From positions 437,810 to 501,809 of the forward strand of contig NZ_CXSU01000011.1 of NCBI RefSeq assembly GCF_001403795.1: 64,000 nt of DNA, in the 5' to 3' direction. Position 1 is the stretch's first letter; every line of letters starts with the position of its first letter. This DNA comes from Jannaschia donghaensis (GTDB lineage Bacteria; Pseudomonadota; Alphaproteobacteria; Rhodobacterales; Rhodobacteraceae). Below, one piece after another: positions 46,196 to 56,040 of the stretch. The notes under the pieces were generated by a model. The model was given only the letters and a program-made list of their open reading frames with translations, was not told where the DNA came from and did no database searches. A program made the position numbers and the translations under genes.

Positions 46196-46705
46196 GTGGA
46201 GAAGATCGCCTATCTCGTCATCGGTGGGGCTGTGGCGGTCATTGCGATGACGCTGCTGCCCATGGGTCGCATCGATATGTCTTCGGATATGCGCGACGCG
46301 GAGATGCCGATGGAACAGGCGGCGATGTCCGAGATGGGGGCCGTGCATCAACATCCCCCGCGTGAGATATCGCCTGACTTGCCCATGCCCGGCGTGACCC
46401 ATCTGATGTTCCCGGACGTGATTGACGGCTACAACGTGCAGATCCTGACCCGCAATTTCACGTTCACCCCGGTCGGCATCAATCGTCCTCCCAAGGATAA
46501 CGAGGGTCACGCGCACATTTACGTAAATGGCGTCAAAATCGCGCGCATCTATTCCGATTGGTATCATCTGCCGGATGCGTCGTTACAGCCCGGTGAGAAC
46601 ACCGTCAGAGTATCGCTCAACGCGAACGATCACAGTGAATGGGCCATAGGCGGCAGACCCATTGCATCCGTTGTTCGCATCCAAGGTGCGGATGATGCGA
46701 AGTGA
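46196..46705 (+). CDS. Membrane-anchored Met/His-rich protein of the YHYH cassette, unknown function
   Basis: The 169-residue product has one N-terminal membrane segment (residues 4-22), then a short Met-rich linker (Met 23, 28, 32, 37, 39, 44, 47 with His 51 and 53) that resembles copper-binding Met motifs, and from about residue 75 a beta-rich domain with NEGHAHIYVNGVKIARIYS, WYHLPD and LNANDHSEWA, whose histidines 105, 107, 124 and 146 could bind metal. It begins with GTG ten bases after the YHYH gene and is clearly in one unit with it. I do not recognise a named family. A periplasmic metal (copper) handling role is an inference from residues and partner. Confidence 0.7.
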   Translation: MEKIAYLVIGGAVAVIAMTLLPMGRIDMSSDMRDAEMPMEQAAMSEMGAVHQHPPREISPDLPMPGVTHLMFPDVIDGYNVQILTRNFTFTPVGINRPPKDNEGHAHIYVNGVKIARIYSDWYHLPDASLQPGENTVRVSLNANDHSEWAIGGRPIASVVRIQGADDAK

Positions 46706-46813
46706 TCGGGCAATTCGGCCTCTACTCGGACCCGCGCGGCAATTGTACCAAACGGCAGCTTGGTCCGCATAGCAGCCCGTCCCGCTCATTGACGAAAGTC
46801 GGCATGCCAGCCG

Positions 46814-49552
46814 CTAGCCGTTGGGGTCGGGCAGCAGGATGTCGCGTTTGCCGACGTGGTTCGCGGCTGTGACGGCGCCGTTTTCCTCCATCTGCTCCAC
46901 CAGGCGGGCGGCCTTGTTGTAGCCGATGCCCAGTTTGCGCTGGATGTAGGAGGTGGAGCATTTGCGATCGCGCGCGACGATGGCGACGGCTTCGTCATAG
47001 AGTTTGTCTTCGCCGCCGGTGTTTCCGCCCGTCAGGCCCAGCACCGCGTCGATGTCCGCGCCGCCCTCTTCCGGGCCTTCCAGAACGCTGGACGCGTAAT
47101 CGGGCGGGCCGAAGGACTTCAGGTGGTTCACGATCTCCTCGACCTCCTCGTCCGAACAGAAGGGGCCGTGGACGCGGGTGATCTTGGAGCCGCCGGCCAT
47201 GTAGAGCATGTCGCCCATGCCCAGCAGCTGCTCGGCCCCCATCGCGCCCAGAATGGTCCGGGAGTCGATCTTGGAGGTGACGTGGAAGGAAATCCGCGTC
47301 GGGAAGTTCGCCTTGATCGTGCCGGTAATGACGTCGACCGACGGACGCTGCGTGGCCATGACGAGGTGGATTCCGGAGGCACGGGCCATCTGTGCCAGAC
47401 GCTGGATGCAGGCTTCGATCTCCTTGCCGGCGACCATCATCAGGTCGGCCATCTCGTCCACGATGACGACGATGTAGGGCAGCTTCTCGGGGACCGTCTC
47501 CTCGGTCTCGAACACCGGCTCCCCGGTTTCGTCGTCGAAGCCGGTCTGGACCGTGCGGCTGAACATCTCGCCCTTGTCGAGCGCGTCCTTCACCCGGCCG
47601 TTGTAGCCCGCGATGTTGCGCACGCCCATTCTGGACATCTTGCGATATCGTTCCTCCATCTCTCCGACCGTCCACTTCAGGGCCACGACGGCCTTTTTCG
47701 GGTCGGTGACGACGGGGGACAACAGATGGGGGATGCCGTCATAGACCGACAGTTCCAGCATCTTGGGGTCGATCATGATCATCCGGCAGTCTTCGGGCGG
47801 CAGCTTGTAAAGCAGCGACAGGATCATCGTGTTGATGGCGACGGATTTGCCCGAACCGGTCGTCCCCGCGATCAGCAGGTGGGGCATCTTGGCAAGGTTC
47901 GCGACGATGGGCGCGCCGCCGATGTCCTTGCCCAAGGCAAGGGGGAGTTCCTGACTGCTGTCGCCGAAGTCGCGGGCCGACAGGATTTCGCGCAGCACGA
48001 CCTTTTCGCGCCGCTCGTTCGGGAGTTCGATGCCGATGACGGTGCGGCCCGGCACGGTGGAGACGCGGGCCGACAGGGCGGACATGGACCGGGCGATATC
48101 GTCGGCCAGGCCGATGACGCGCGACGCCTTGAGGCCGGCAGCCGGTTCGAGTTCGTAGAGCGTCACGACGGGCCCCGGACGGACCGACACGATCTCGCCC
48201 TTCACGCCGTAGTCGTCCAGCACCGTCTCCAGCATCCGGGCGTTTTCCTCCAAAGCCTCGTCCGACAGGACATGGCGTTCGACGGTGGACGGATCGGCCA
48301 GCAGGTTCAGGGGCGGCATCTCGTAGGCGGTGCCGCTTTCCTCGAACTGCAGGGCGGGCTGGGCCTCGGCCTTCGCTTGTCTGGAGGTCGGAGCGGGCTT
48401 GACCGTGGGCTGCACCACCTTGCGCGACAGGGCCGGGCGGATGCCCGGTTGCGCGGCATAGGCGGGATGCACGGCAGGTGTCACCGGCTCGATCAGGGCG
48501 TCTTCGGCCAGATCGGGGGCCTGCGTTTCGACGCGGGCGGCGGGGGCCGGGGCAAGGGGCGCTTCTTCGCGCGGGGTGGCGGCCAGCGTCGGCTCCACCC
48601 GTGCGGCGGGGGCCACGGCGGCGGCGGGCGCGGCGGTCAGGGCCTGTGCGATATTGGCGCGGCGCACGCGGGGGCGCACGGCGCTGGCGGTGCGGGCGCT
48701 GACCCGGTCGTCGCCGTCCGCATAGAGGTCGTCATGCGCCAGGGGGTCGGTGATCGGGCGCTGCGGCAGCCACGACATCAAGGACCGTCTGGGGGCGTGA
48801 TCGTCGTCGGGGATGTCCTCCTCCTCCAAGGGGTCGACGGCGCGCGCCGCGCGTGCGTCGCGCAGGGCGGCAGCACTTTTCAGGGTGCCGACGGCGGCCC
48901 CGCGCGCGGCGGACCCGGTCGCCAGCTTGATCAGGTGCGTCGCGTTGCCCAGACCCGTCAGGAACAGCACCCAGGCCTTGGCGAGGTCTTCGCGCGTGAA
49001 GCCAAGAACCCAGGCCCCCGACAGGACCGCGCCTGCGGCAATCACCATCGACAGGAATTTCAGACCGATCGACGCGGTGATCGGCAGGATCTGGAGCAGC
49101 GCGCCCAGAGCCGTGTCACCGAACAGGCCGCCCAGGCCGAAGTCGTGGGTCCAGCCCTGTCCGGGCACGAGCGACGCGCAATAAAGCGAGAGCGCCAGCA
49201 CCCAGCCGGGCACGAACAGGCCACGCGGCAGCGCGCGTTCGGAGCCTGCATGGACGGCAAAACGCAGACCCCAGACCATCAGCCCGGCGGCCAACCCCAG
49301 CGAGCCATAGCCGAGGATCAGATAGAGCGGGGCGGCCAGCGACGCGCCGAACAGGCCCAGCCAGTTGCGCGGCGCGGCGTCCGTCGCCGCCAGCCAGTTG
49401 GGATCGTCGGGATGATAGCTGAGCAGCAGGACGGCAAGTGCCAGCCCGAACAGCATCATCAGAACGCCCAGGCCTTCGCGGCCGCGCCGGGCCAGGGAAA
49501 TCTGCACGCGTGAGTCCAGAAGGGGATCGCGTTGCCGCACCTGATAGGCCAT
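46814..49552 (-). CDS. ftsK: DNA translocase FtsK
   Basis: The 912-residue protein has four N-terminal membrane segments (about residues 30-190), a linker of some 250 residues rich in Ala, Pro and Arg, the motor domain with Walker A in [16 protein letters not shown] near residue 560 and Walker B in [15 protein letters not shown] near residue 665, and the C-terminal winged-helix gamma domain ([21 protein letters not shown]) that reads KOPS sites. It links cell division to chromosome dimer resolution. The DapC-like gene ends ten bases upstream on the same strand. Confidence 0.96.
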   Translation of the reverse strand: MAYQVRQRDPLLDSRVQISLARRGREGLGVLMMLFGLALAVLLLSYHPDDPNWLAATDAAPRNWLGLFGASLAAPLYLILGYGSLGLAAGLMVWGLRFAVHAGSERALPRGLFVPGWVLALSLYCASLVPGQGWTHDFGLGGLFGDTALGALLQILPITASIGLKFLSMVIAAGAVLSGAWVLGFTREDLAKAWVLFLTGLGNATHLIKLATGSAARGAAVGTLKSAAALRDARAARAVDPLEEEDIPDDDHAPRRSLMSWLPQRPITDPLAHDDLYADGDDRVSARTASAVRPRVRRANIAQALTAAPAAAVAPAARVEPTLAATPREEAPLAPAPAARVETQAPDLAEDALIEPVTPAVHPAYAAQPGIRPALSRKVVQPTVKPAPTSRQAKAEAQPALQFEESGTAYEMPPLNLLADPSTVERHVLSDEALEENARMLETVLDDYGVKGEIVSVRPGPVVTLYELEPAAGLKASRVIGLADDIARSMSALSARVSTVPGRTVIGIELPNERREKVVLREILSARDFGDSSQELPLALGKDIGGAPIVANLAKMPHLLIAGTTGSGKSVAINTMILSLLYKLPPEDCRMIMIDPKMLELSVYDGIPHLLSPVVTDPKKAVVALKWTVGEMEERYRKMSRMGVRNIAGYNGRVKDALDKGEMFSRTVQTGFDDETGEPVFETEETVPEKLPYIVVIVDEMADLMMVAGKEIEACIQRLAQMARASGIHLVMATQRPSVDVITGTIKANFPTRISFHVTSKIDSRTILGAMGAEQLLGMGDMLYMAGGSKITRVHGPFCSDEEVEEIVNHLKSFGPPDYASSVLEGPEEGGADIDAVLGLTGGNTGGEDKLYDEAVAIVARDRKCSTSYIQRKLGIGYNKAARLVEQMEENGAVTAANHVGKRDILLPDPNG

Positions 49553-49561
49553 GGAAACCTC

Positions 49562-50737
49562 CTACGAATAAAGACAATCGCGCAGGCGCGTCAGCCCGTC
49601 GATCGTCTCGTCCAGCGGGCCGACGAGGGCCGCGCGAATGAATGTCTTGCCGGGATTTCCGGCGGGCGTATCGCGGGCGAGGTACGCGCCCGGAAGGACT
49701 TTGACGCCCGTCTGTTCCCAGAGCCTGAGCGTCGCCTGTTCGCCGTCGTCCACGGGCAGCCACAAAAAGAACCCGGCGTCGGGGATGTGGTGGTTCGGCA
49801 GGATGTCGCGGGCGGCGTCGAACTTCGCGGCATAAAGCGCGCGGTTGGCGTCGACGTGGGTGTCTTCGGCCCAGACCTCCGCCGCGGCCATCTGCAGCGG
49901 CAGGGGCAGGGGCGCACCGGCATAGGCGCGCAGTTGCTTCATGCGGGCGATGTTCTTGGGCCCGGACACGGCAAAACCCGACCGCAGCCCAGCGAGGTTG
50001 GAGCGTTTGGACAGGGAGTGGAAGGCGACCACACGCTCGGGGTCGGTGCCCGTCGCATGCACCGCTTCCAGAATGCCGACGGGGGGCTTGTCGCGATAGA
50101 TCTCGGCGTAGCATTCGTCGGCGAAGATGATGAAGTCGTGCTTTTCAGCCAGCCGCAGCAGGTTCGACCAATAGGCGAGCGAGGCGGTCGCCCCCTGCGG
50201 ATTGGCGGGGGAGCAGATGTAGACGATGGCCGTCCGGTCCAGCAGGGCCGGGTCCACGGCGTCGTAGTCGGGCAGATGCCCGGTCTCTTCGGTCGCGTTC
50301 AGATAAACAGGCTCCGCCCCCACCGACAGGGAGGCGACGGCATAGACCTGATAGAACGGGTTTGGCGTCAGGATCGCGGGGCGTTGGCCGTTCTTCGCCT
50401 CGGGGCAGAGCGCCATGGAGGTGTTGTAGAGCCCTTCGCGCGTGCCGTTGAGCACGAGGATGTCGGTGTCGGGATCGGCCGCGTAGCCATAGCGCCGCGA
50501 CACCCACCCGGCACTGGCCGACAGCAGTTCGGGCGCGCCGTCGTTGGGTGGATAGGACATGAATTTCGCCGTGTGCCGCGCGATCACCTCGCCCACCATC
50601 GCAGGTGGCGCATGGCGCGGGTCCCCGATCGTCATCTGGATCGGCGCGTTGCCGCCCGGCGCACGATCGCCCAGCAGCGTGCGCAGACGCGGAAACGCAT
50701 ATTCGGGCAGTTCGGAGAACCGCTGCGGAGAATTCAT
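49562..50737 (-). CDS. dapC: Class I/II aminotransferase, probable succinyldiaminopimelate transaminase (DapC)
   Basis: The 391-residue PLP enzyme shows IQMTIGDPRHAPP near residue 35, VLNGTREGLYN near residue 95, ICSPANPQGATAS near residue 165, FADECYAEIYR near residue 195, and the PLP lysine in SLSKRSNLAGLRSGF near residue 235. The NPQGA variant and this neighbourhood upstream of ftsK fit the alphaproteobacterial DapC-like group in lysine/peptidoglycan synthesis, but the substrate is inferred. The ATG at 50737 is taken over an open extension with low coding character. Confidence 0.8.
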   Translation of the reverse strand: MNSPQRFSELPEYAFPRLRTLLGDRAPGGNAPIQMTIGDPRHAPPAMVGEVIARHTAKFMSYPPNDGAPELLSASAGWVSRRYGYAADPDTDILVLNGTREGLYNTSMALCPEAKNGQRPAILTPNPFYQVYAVASLSVGAEPVYLNATEETGHLPDYDAVDPALLDRTAIVYICSPANPQGATASLAYWSNLLRLAEKHDFIIFADECYAEIYRDKPPVGILEAVHATGTDPERVVAFHSLSKRSNLAGLRSGFAVSGPKNIARMKQLRAYAGAPLPLPLQMAAAEVWAEDTHVDANRALYAAKFDAARDILPNHHIPDAGFFLWLPVDDGEQATLRLWEQTGVKVLPGAYLARDTPAGNPGKTFIRAALVGPLDETIDGLTRLRDCLYS

Positions 50738-50932
50738 TGCCTGTAGCCTCGTGTCGGGTGCTCTGACGGCCCCATTTCCCGTCACGATAGCAAAGGGACG
50801 GGGCAGGGGTCTATGGAAAACCTGCGGCGGGTCGCGGGGGTGTGGCTTTGGGGTCGGGGTCTGGTTCAGGGTATTCCTCGAAATCGCCACTTTCGACATG
50901 TCAGTTAGGGGACTGATACCGAAGGGCATGGA

Positions 50933-51895
50933 ATGACGAAGCATATCGTGATCGGTGGCGGCAGCGGCTTCATTGGGGACATGCTCACCATCGCGCTGCG
51001 CGAAAGGGGTGACCGCGTCACCTGGATTTCCCGCAACGCCGGGCCGAACCGCATCACCTGGGACGATCTTTCACAGACCGGATTGCCCGACTGCGATGCC
51101 GTCGTGAACCTTGCGGGTCAGCACATTCTGGATGTCCGCCGTCGCTGGACCGACGCCTATCGCGCCGAAGTCATTGACTCACGTGTTCATACGACCCGCG
51201 CCCTTGTAGCCGCCATCAACGAAGCGCGGAACCCGCCCGAAGTCTTCGTGTCGACCGCCGGGAAGTGTTTCTACGGGACGACCGAGATGGAGGTGGATCA
51301 GGCGACGGTCGACCTTGACGAGACGTCCGTGCCGATCGGCATGGATTTTCCCGCGGAGCTGGTCGGCCTGTGGGAAGCGGCCTCCGAAGGCGTCGACACG
51401 GACCGTATTCGCCATATCCAGCTGCGGATCGGCGTCGTCCTTGGCAAGATCGAACGCAAATCCGACATCGGAAAGCTCTGGCGGATCGGGCGCAGCCGGG
51501 GGTTCCTTCCGATCATCCGCCTTCCGTTCTGCCTGGGTCTCGGGGCGAAGATCGGAACGGGGCGTCAACCGTTTCCGTGGATACATGTCGACGACATGGT
51601 CGGCGTGATCCTGCACGTTCTCGACCGTCCGCAGACGGAGGGACGCTACAATGCGGTGTCGCCCGGCATCGTCGACAACGCGACCTTTACCGAAGCCTTC
51701 GCGAGGGCGCTTGGCCGTCCCGTCGTCTGGTCTGTCCCGGAGTGGATCGTCCGCGCGATCGTCGGCAGCGAGCGATCCTCGATCCTTTTGCGGGGGCAGC
51801 GTGTCCGGCCCCGACGGACGCTCGAGTCGGGCTACCGGTTCACGTTCCCGACCATCGACGTGGCGATGTCCGACCTTGTCCGCAAGGTCATTTGA
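50933..51895 (+). CDS. TIGR01777 family epimerase-like protein (SDR39U1/YfcH type)
   Basis: A 320-residue extended SDR starting HIVIGGGSGFIGDMLTIALRERG, with AVVNLAGQHILDVRRRWTDAYRAEVIDSRVHTT-type sequence characteristic of TIGR01777, RIGVVLGKIERKSDIGKLW near residue 165, PFPWIHVDDMVGVI near residue 215 and YNAVSPGIVDNATF near residue 245. The catalytic tyrosine region FVSTAGKCFYG is degenerate, as in this family. The function is unknown; members relate to cell division in chloroplasts and bacteria. It is divergent from dapC across 195 bases and convergent with the amidase gene. Confidence 0.88.
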   Translation: MTKHIVIGGGSGFIGDMLTIALRERGDRVTWISRNAGPNRITWDDLSQTGLPDCDAVVNLAGQHILDVRRRWTDAYRAEVIDSRVHTTRALVAAINEARNPPEVFVSTAGKCFYGTTEMEVDQATVDLDETSVPIGMDFPAELVGLWEAASEGVDTDRIRHIQLRIGVVLGKIERKSDIGKLWRIGRSRGFLPIIRLPFCLGLGAKIGTGRQPFPWIHVDDMVGVILHVLDRPQTEGRYNAVSPGIVDNATFTEAFARALGRPVVWSVPEWIVRAIVGSERSSILLRGQRVRPRRTLESGYRFTFPTIDVAMSDLVRKVI

Positions 51896-51905
51896 CGCCA
51901 GCCCG

Positions 51906-53231
51906 CTACCCCAACGCCACTTCCATCGCGGCCCCCAAACGCAGCAACCGCTCCTCCTGCATCGGCGGACACAGGGCCATCACGCCGCACATCGGCACGC
52001 CCGTGGGCATGGTCAGACCGCACAGGCCCAGCACGTTGCCGACGCGGGTGTTGCGCAACGCCATGAGGTTTTCGCTGACGTAGTAGTCTTCGTCCGTCAT
52101 CAGCCGGTCCCGGTCAGGGGGCAGGATGGCGGCGGTGGGCAGGATGACGGCGTCGTACCCCCCGGTCGCGCGCAGGTAGGCGGCCTGCGCCGCCGCCCGT
52201 TTGCGATGAGCGTCCAGCACATCGGCCGCGGGCACGTCGCGTCCTTGCCGGAACCGTTCAAGGATGCGGTCGAACATCAGGTGGGGATCAGCCTCGATCA
52301 CATCGCGCCAGATCGCGTAGCCTTCGGGCGCGAACAGCAGCGGGGTCAGGTCCATCGCGTCCTGCACCGCCGACACGGTGTCGCGCATGACCGTAGCACC
52401 CGCATCCTTGAACCGGTCGACCGCGTGTTCGAACGCGGCGCGGGGCGCGTCGCGGGAGGTGTCTGCATAATCGGCCAGGATCAGCAGACGCTTGCCCCGA
52501 ATCGTGGCCCCCGTCAGGTCCGCCGATCTGCCGCCTTCCAGCAGGGCCAGGGTCAGGGCCGCATCCTCCACGCTGCGCGTCAGCGGGCCGATGGTGTCCA
52601 TCGTCTCGACCAGGGGAACCGTTCCGCGCGCATCGACGCGGCCCAGCGTCGTCTTGAGGCCGACCAACCCGTTCCAGGCGGCCGGATTGCGCACGGATCC
52701 GCCGGTGTCGGACCCGATGGCGACCGGGGCCAACCCCAGAGCGACCGATGCGGCGGCCCCCGACGAAGACCCGCCGGGCACCAGGGCGGGGTCGTAGCGG
52801 TTTGGCGGCGTCGCGGTGACCGGGTTGAGGCCCAGGCCGGAGAACGCAAGCTCCGACATATGCGTCTTGCCCAGGCAAACGGCGCCGCCGTGAGTCGCGT
52901 TGGCCAGCACGGCGGCGTCGTCTTGGGGCACGCGGTTTTCGAGCAGAGCGGACCCGGCCTCGGTCGCCACACCCGCGCTGTCGAACAGGTCCTTCCAACT
53001 GATGGGCACCCCGTCGAGGGGCCCGCGTCGCAGGCCCAGCTTCGCGCGCTGGGCGGCGGCGGCGGCTTCGGCGCGCGCGCGGTCGGCGGTGACACGCGCA
53101 TAGATCCGGTCGGTGTCCGCATGGGACGCGATTTCGGCCAGATACACATCGCACAGCGCCTCCGCGTCGATGTCGCCCGCGGCGATGCCCCGGCCCAGGT
53201 CCGCTGCCGTCGCCCAAAGCCAGTCCTGCAT
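51906..53231 (-). CDS. Amidase (amidase signature family)
   Basis: The 441-residue enzyme has the Ser-cisSer-Lys triad: lysine in VPISWKDLFDSAG near residue 78, PGGSSSGAAASVALG near residue 148, and GSDTGGSVRNPAAWNGLVGLK near residue 172. Substrates in this family range from amides to carbamates and cannot be inferred. The start at 53231 follows GGAGG. A longer open frame to 53333 overlaps the divergent UbiH gene and is unlikely. Confidence 0.9.
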   Translation of the reverse strand: MQDWLWATAADLGRGIAAGDIDAEALCDVYLAEIASHADTDRIYARVTADRARAEAAAAAQRAKLGLRRGPLDGVPISWKDLFDSAGVATEAGSALLENRVPQDDAAVLANATHGGAVCLGKTHMSELAFSGLGLNPVTATPPNRYDPALVPGGSSSGAAASVALGLAPVAIGSDTGGSVRNPAAWNGLVGLKTTLGRVDARGTVPLVETMDTIGPLTRSVEDAALTLALLEGGRSADLTGATIRGKRLLILADYADTSRDAPRAAFEHAVDRFKDAGATVMRDTVSAVQDAMDLTPLLFAPEGYAIWRDVIEADPHLMFDRILERFRQGRDVPAADVLDAHRKRAAAQAAYLRATGGYDAVILPTAAILPPDRDRLMTDEDYYVSENLMALRNTRVGNVLGLCGLTMPTGVPMCGVMALCPPMQEERLLRLGAAMEVALG

Positions 53232-53316
53232 CGTCGCCTCCGTCAAAGTGTCGCGGACCACGCTAGACAGGGTGTGGGGGTTGGACAATGGCGGGCAGGC
53301 GGTCATATCAGAACCC

Positions 53317-54522
53317 ATGGATACAGATGTCATTATCGTCGGCGGCGGCCTGACCGGGCCGGTGACGGCCCTGGCCCTGGCGGATGCCGGGCTTCGGTCG
53401 CTTGTGCTGGACGCGCGGCCGCGCGCGACCTTCGATGCGACGGGGTTCGACGGGCGGTCCTATGCCATGGCGCTGGGATCGGTGCGATTGATGCGCAACC
53501 TTGGCTTGTGGGACGCTCTGGCCGCGACGGCCCAGCCGATGACGGGTATCCGGGCCAGCGACGGCCGCGCGGGCGAAGGCGCGTCGCCGCTGCACCTGTC
53601 GTTCGACGCGTCGGAAATCGGCGAGGCGTTCATGGGCCAGATGGTCGAGGATCGGTATCTGCGCCCGATGCTGCTGTCGGCTTGCGATGCCAGCGATCTG
53701 ATCGAAATGCGCTTCGACACCGCCGTCACCGATCAGCGGGCGACATCGGCAGGCGTCGAGGTCGAGGCGGGCGAGACGTTCACCGCGCGCCTTCTGCTGG
53801 GGGCCGACGGGCGCGGGAGCGGTGTCGCGACGCGCGCCGGCATCGGGCGGACGGGCAAGGATTATGACCAGACCGCGCTGGTTTGTGCGGTCGAACACGA
53901 ATTTCCCCACGCGGGCATCGCGCATCAGTTCTTCATGCCGTCGGGTCCGCTGGCGATCCTGCCCCTGCGCGGCGATCGGTCCAGCATCGTCTGGACGGAG
54001 ACGGGTGCCGCGGCGGCCGATTTGAACGCCTTGCCGGATGACGCCTATCTGGACGTTCTGCGCCCCCGGTTCGGCGATTTTCTGGGCGACATCCAATTGG
54101 TCGGCGCGCGCCATTCCTATCCATTGTCGCTGAGCCTTGCGACGTCCTTCGTTGCGGACAGGGTCGGTCTGGTTGGCGATGCGGCCCACGGTATCCATCC
54201 GATTGCGGGACAGGGTCTGAACCTTGGCATCAAGGATGTCGCCGCGCTGGCCGATGTGATGGGGGATGCGCGGCGGCGGGGCGAGGATATCGGCGCGGCG
54301 GATGTGCTGGCCCGGTATCAGCGCTGGCGGCGGTTCGACACCAATGTGATGGGCGTTGCGACGGATGCGGTGAACCGGCTGTTTTCCAACGACAATCCGA
54401 TCCTGCGACTGGGCCGCGACCTGGGGATGGGCGCGATTTCGGCGATGCCGGTCCTGCGCCGCCGGTTCATCGCCGAGGCGGCGGGTATCTCGGGCGATCT
54501 GCCGCGACTCATGCAGGATTGA
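53317..54522 (+). CDS. UbiH/UbiF/VisC/COQ6 family FAD monooxygenase
   Basis: The 401-residue flavoprotein has VIIVGGGLTGPVTALALADAG at the N-terminus, GADGRGSGVATRAGIG near residue 165 (DG motif), and GLVGDAAHGIHPIAGQGLNLGIKDV near residue 285 (GD motif). It would hydroxylate the ubiquinone ring. The exact position (C4, C5 or C6) cannot be told; rhodobacterial members are often UbiH or UbiL. It is divergent from the amidase gene over about 85 bases. A hairpin GTCCGC-TGT-GCGGAC follows 42 bases after the stop at 54564-54578. Confidence 0.88.
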   Translation: MDTDVIIVGGGLTGPVTALALADAGLRSLVLDARPRATFDATGFDGRSYAMALGSVRLMRNLGLWDALAATAQPMTGIRASDGRAGEGASPLHLSFDASEIGEAFMGQMVEDRYLRPMLLSACDASDLIEMRFDTAVTDQRATSAGVEVEAGETFTARLLLGADGRGSGVATRAGIGRTGKDYDQTALVCAVEHEFPHAGIAHQFFMPSGPLAILPLRGDRSSIVWTETGAAAADLNALPDDAYLDVLRPRFGDFLGDIQLVGARHSYPLSLSLATSFVADRVGLVGDAAHGIHPIAGQGLNLGIKDVAALADVMGDARRRGEDIGAADVLARYQRWRRFDTNVMGVATDAVNRLFSNDNPILRLGRDLGMGAISAMPVLRRRFIAEAAGISGDLPRLMQD

Positions 54523-54592
54523 ACTAAAAGTTTTTTGTCGCGTCTCGCTTATGAAGGACGCGTGTCCGCTGTGCGGACTTAGCTGTCCCTTA

Positions 54593-54733
54593 TCAAGTTA
54601 TATCGAAAGCCCGCTTTTCCGATTGGGTAGACCCATCTGAACCGCTGAATGCAGACACTAGGCGGCCCCATTCGCTACTGGGGTCGAGTTCGCCAGAAGG
54701 CAGGAAGGTTCGCGAGACAAAATAGCGGTCCAT
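54593..54733 (-). CDS. Tiny coupled ORF downstream of unknown secreted protein (46 aa)
   Basis: A 46-codon frame (starting MDRYFVSRTFLPSGELDP) begins with an ATG that shares one base with the stop of the upstream gene (TAATG) behind AAAGGATC. This is the coupling typical of real small partners. The product is soluble and rich in Ser and Asp, and no family is recognised. Its reality rests only on the start context. Confidence 0.35.
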   Translation of the reverse strand: MDRYFVSRTFLPSGELDPSSEWGRLVSAFSGSDGSTQSEKRAFDIT

Positions 54734-55431
54734 TACAGATCCTTTGGTGGGGAAGCGGCGGTCAGTCGCAGGAAGGTATCCACGGTGTCGAGCGCGGCCT
54801 GCCACGCAGCGCGGTCGTAGGCCATCAGCACGCGAGGCCATCCGACGCTCTTGTCGTACGCTTGCGTGAGAGTGAGCAGTCGGATGCCGTATGTACCGGC
54901 ATCCACGTATATGATGCAGCTTTCGGCATTCTCGATCGTCATCCACCAGTACGTGATCGCCGTACAGCTGACGGAGATCGCGTCATGCCCTCTGAAGTCC
55001 AGTCCGATAGGCCAGAGCAACTGGATTGGCCGTCCCGCGTGTTCAACCCTCATGTCTGGAATATCGGATGCGATCGGCAAGCCTTCCGGACGGGGTCGTA
55101 TCTTTCGGGGAAGGATATTGATCGTCGTTACGCCCGGCGGCCAGGCGGCGGCGAGGTCGGGCGGCGTGTCGGGGCGAACCTTGTGACCACCTCGCGGGCC
55201 GAAGAAGAGGTCGCCGATCCCCCATCTAATCGAGCTTGGGGTGCCATCGAACCCCTCGACCGCGCCAGCTTGTCGAAGCTCCGCCCCCCGAACGCAGAAC
55301 GACAAGCCGTTCGAGAAAGCGATCTCCTGGGCGTCGGGCGCGGTGCAGTCGGCAGCGAGTGCGGGAGATCCGGACATCAGGATGAGAAGGAACCCCAGAA
55401 GTATAGGGTGCTTTCGTAACGATGTGAGCAT
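54733..55431 (-). CDS. Unknown secreted protein
   Basis: The 232-residue protein has a signal peptide (LLGFLLILMSGSPALAA, cleavage near residue 24) and then a domain with paired cysteines (near residues 26, 44, 175 and 188), GVTTINILPRKIRPRPEGLP, and YWWMTIENAESCIIYVDAG. No family is recognised. GAGGTA precedes the ATG at 55431, and upstream sequence is A/T-rich with an inverted repeat. The region has lower G/C than the backbone around it and lies between UbiH and Trm112 genes, so it looks acquired. A 46-codon ORF is coupled to its end. Confidence 0.65.
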   Translation of the reverse strand: MLTSLRKHPILLGFLLILMSGSPALAADCTAPDAQEIAFSNGLSFCVRGAELRQAGAVEGFDGTPSSIRWGIGDLFFGPRGGHKVRPDTPPDLAAAWPPGVTTINILPRKIRPRPEGLPIASDIPDMRVEHAGRPIQLLWPIGLDFRGHDAISVSCTAITYWWMTIENAESCIIYVDAGTYGIRLLTLTQAYDKSVGWPRVLMAYDRAAWQAALDTVDTFLRLTAASPPKDL

Positions 55432-55851
55432 GACGGTACCTCTTAATACCAGGAAAACACTTTGGCCCAGTTTTCCAAAGCATTCAAATGAAATAGAAAT
55501 TTTAGGGGAATTGTAGGTGCCCATTTGATCGTGAAAGATCGATACCTCTTCTGCCTGTTTTCACGGGCTATTCTATCAAGGCCGTGATCCGCGCACGGCC
55601 CCAACCAAGCGAGATGACGAACATGATGCAGACGATCCAGACCTCACCACAGATCGTCGCCTGCGGTCGGATGTCGGGTGGCGACTGATCTGTCACCGGA
55701 GGTGCTTCTAGAAACTGGTTGACCGCTTTTAGCAGTCTCTTACCCCGAACCGGACATGCCTGCAGCACGCGGCAACAGGTAGAATGGGCTCGAACCGGAC
55801 CTGCGCCCCTAATGGGATGCGTTCAAGCTGCGATCCGCAATTCGACGTGCT
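55432..55851. other. A/T-richer gene-free stretch upstream of the unknown secreted protein
   Basis: These 420 bases hold no convincing gene. There is a perfect GGAAAAC/GTTTTCC inverted repeat (55452-55458 and 55470-55476), nested with CTTTGG/CCAAAG, just before the secreted-protein gene. A 66-codon frame on the minus strand (55568-55768) ends in a hydrophobic stretch but has no clear start. The rest shows remnants without recognisable homology. Part of an accessory insert. Confidence 0.4.
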
Positions 55852-56040
55852 TCAGTCGAGTTTGCGGGCCTCGTCGATCAGCATGATCGGAATGCCGCCG
55901 CGGATGGGGAAGGCCAGTCGGGCCGCTTTGGAAATCAGTTCCTGCGCGTCGGCATCATAGGACAGCGTGGCGTTCGTCTGCGGGCAGACCAGCGCCTCAA
56001 GCATCCTGGCGCTGTGGTCGGGTGTCTTTGCATCGGTCAT
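55852..56040 (-). CDS. Trm112 family protein
   Basis: A 62-residue protein with [23 protein letters not shown]-type start and the [16 protein letters not shown] end that define bacterial Trm112-like proteins (YcaR type). The second CxxC half of the zinc ribbon is missing, as often in bacteria. Related proteins activate methyltransferases. It overlaps the LON-domain gene by four bases (ATGA) and ends that operon. Confidence 0.9.
   Translation of the reverse strand: MTDAKTPDHSARMLEALVCPQTNATLSYDADAQELISKAARLAFPIRGGIPIMLIDEARKLD

Noticed and set aside
44708-46813. Mobile element carrying the YHYH cassette
   Set aside because: No transposase, integrase, terminal inverted repeats or target duplication could be found at the edges.
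46856-49513. Plus-strand open frame of about 885 codons
   Set aside because: Mirror of ftsK, glycine- and histidine-rich shadow composition.
55568-55768. 66-codon minus-strand frame ending in a hydrophobic segment
   Set aside because: No ribosome binding site, no family likeness, and position in A/T-richer non-coding DNA; kept only as a note.
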